Shown here: one piece after another, positions 62,646 through 64,000 of the stretch | How positions within the stretch are numbered: the stretch's first letter is position 1 | How the letters are laid out: every line of letters starts with the position of its first letter | From: Glandiceps talaboti | Taxonomy: Eukaryota > Hemichordata > Enteropneusta > Spengelidae | DNA length: 64,000 nt | Reading direction: 5' to 3' | NCBI RefSeq assembly: GCF_964340395.1 | Contig: NC_135551.1 | Coordinates: 1,131,001 to 1,195,000, forward strand | Program-made: the position numbers and the translations under genes | Notes under the pieces: model-generated | Databases searched by the model: none | Seen by the model: the letters and a program-made list of their open reading frames with translations, nothing else | What the model was told of the DNA's origin: nothing

Positions 62646-62758
62646 GCAACTACATAACCAAATTTCATCCCCAACAGTTTAAGAGGTTTAGCTCAATACT
62701 ACAATCACTTGCATCATCTACAAGACATTTTACCTTTATTCAGCCTGTGTTAGGCCTA

Positions 62759-63320
62759 GGATAAACGTCAAACTTTTCATGCACCTAATCTAAATGTATT
62801 GAAGTTGACACAAGCCAGGAATGAAAATGACGTGGGATAGACGTTGAATCTAATCTATCAAATTGAATACACAAAAGAAACCACTTAGAGGGTCTAGTTG
62901 TCTATGACATGCTTAGGGGGTATCATATGGCGGTTCGGACAGGATTTTTGTTGGTACATAAAATCAAGGAAGACAGAACTTTCACTGCCATGTGCTATTT
63001 TAGTATTTAAAACAATGGAAGTTATTTTCAACACGAGAAAGATGCACGTGCTGAACGTTGCTGCCAAACGTTTGAAAATAAAATGACTGCACATGACAGG
63101 CACATTGAATTGTGGTTTATTTTGTATTAGATTCAACCCGGTAAAAGTATGGCGCTTGTTGCATGTCGCATTTGCCTCATTATTTTTGACAGGCTGTGTC
63201 GTATTTAATTGCCTGTCGAATTTAATATCAATTGCTGCAATTAATTGCAATACGCATTGAATTTGTCATGTACCTAATCTAATAATTAGATTCGGCACAT
63301 GACAAGGTCAACGTTTATCC
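62759..63320. mobile_element. MITE, 562 bp, 35-bp terminal inverted repeats
   Basis: The left end GGATAAACGTCAAACTTTTC (62759-62793) and the reverse complement of 63286-63320 agree at 28 of 35 positions. A strong internal palindrome (TGTCATGTACCTAATCTAA and inverse) lies at 63263-63303, next to the right end. Overlapping ORFs on both strands (62894-63250 and 62898-63086) show no domain. Confidence 0.65.
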
Positions 63321-63489
63321 CCGCCTTAAAGTTAGGTAGACAATGTTTTCAAGCAACCTCAAGGAGAGATTAATTCCAGTGCAATTCACACACACTTGTT
63401 ACATTATGTTAAGTAACCCATAACAATTGTAATGGTTTAATCAGAGCAATAAAACAACAATTTCTGTATACTCCTGGTGGCCTAAATAT

Positions 63490-63635
63490 TCCTGACAGAC
63501 ATTTTACCGAAAAAACATGTTTTTAGCCCTAATTTGCATATTGCTAATGGGATTATCATGTAATCAATATCACTTGACCTGTACATCCCAAGAAACATCC
63601 CTATGATATTTCAGCCAAATCAGGTAACAGGACAA
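63490..63635 (+). mobile_element. F1 body fragment
   Basis: Contains TTTTTAGCCCTAATTTGCATA, ATGGGATTATCATGTAATC and ATTTCAGCCAAATCAG, the F1 body phrases, without 5' end, microsatellite or hairpin. Short degenerate ACAAATGCCCC repeats follow at 63630-63700. Confidence 0.6.
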
Positions 63636-63785
63636 ATGCCACCCAGACAAACACCCCACACAAATGCCCCATAGGACAAATGCTCCTGAACAAATGGCTC
63701 CGGTAGGACTGTTATGGCGCATGATTCGACCAAGAAAGGCATTAGGGTTACTTAGCATTTCTACTGTAGTGCAAACTTTTTGCAA

Positions 63786-64000
63786 TAGCCCACAACCTCA
63801 AGCTTTGCATAGTAATGTTTTAGTATTTATGCAATCAGATTCTGGAGTTCTACACAAATTGTTGCCGATTTCGAGAATGGTCTTGTGCTGGACGGACTTT
63901 TTGTGGGGAATAGCCCACACCTTGACTTTTGAATACATACAGAAATGTTTAGTATTTATGCAATCAAATTCTAGACTTCTACACTTGAGCAATTCCTATT
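63786..64000 (+). repeat. 125-bp direct repeat, two copies at the window edge
   Basis: TAGCCCACA...TTAGTATTTATGCAATCAGATTCT occurs at 63786 and again, diverged, at 63911. The second copy runs to the edge, so a longer tandem array may continue outside the window. Confidence 0.7.

Noticed and set aside
62894-63250. 118-aa ORF on the minus strand
   Set aside because: Inside a MITE with inverted ends and without any motif. An overlapping ORF exists on the other strand.

Overview
The window is repeat-dominated, AT-rich eukaryotic DNA with no convincing host protein-coding gene, no RNA gene and no bacterial or viral gene set. The repeat families (bivalve pearl/CvA-like and insect DINE-1-like elements with internal tandem cores and ACGG or AC microsatellites, degenerate non-LTR retrotransposons, foldback MITEs) suggest a marine invertebrate, possibly a mollusc or another lophotrochozoan. 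The species cannot be fixed from the sequence alone.

Layout. 1-307: fragment of a probable retroelement gag-like ORF. 1736-6206: copies of an interspersed family called F1 here, with one full copy of a second family, F2, embedded. 6209-6578: a MITE (family F5) whose end touches the next feature. 6579-25015: an 18.4 kb satellite of a 56-bp unit (about 329 copies) with large internal block duplications. 26448-30668: a three-layer nest in which a LINE sits inside F1 and F1 sits inside a third family, F3. 30672-31246: a nearly identical 55-bp satellite. 31813-35486: a 44-bp satellite. 35826-39680: a second nest, F2 containing F1 and a LINE. 40607-41425: an uninterrupted F3 copy, which serves as the empty site for the F1 insertion at 26928. 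41763-42600: LINE tails and a LINE C-terminal fragment. 43409-46156: a TIR element with G-tracts. 47553-48385: an F1 5' part that runs into a 21-23-bp satellite (48386-53720), itself interrupted by foldback elements. 54440-57120: a fourth repeat family, F4, carrying an F1 copy and a LINE fragment. 58203-59645: F1 next to F2. 59804-63320: MITEs, two 52-bp satellites and more F1. 63490-64000: an F1 fragment and a direct repeat.

The most interesting system is a set of non-autonomous elements (F1, F2, F3) that share one architecture resembling Helentron-associated elements (HINEs). F1 and F2 have a short 5' motif complementary to the 3' end, an internal tandem core (about 114 bp in F1, 150 bp in F2) and a microsatellite (AC/AGAC or ACGG). 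All three have a 3' hairpin, and all end in CTAA. Filled and empty sites inside the window fix the F1 3' end at CTAA followed by T. No autonomous Rep/helicase partner lies in the window. Several satellites start at or within these elements, which suggests that mobile-element ends or cores seed satellite arrays here.
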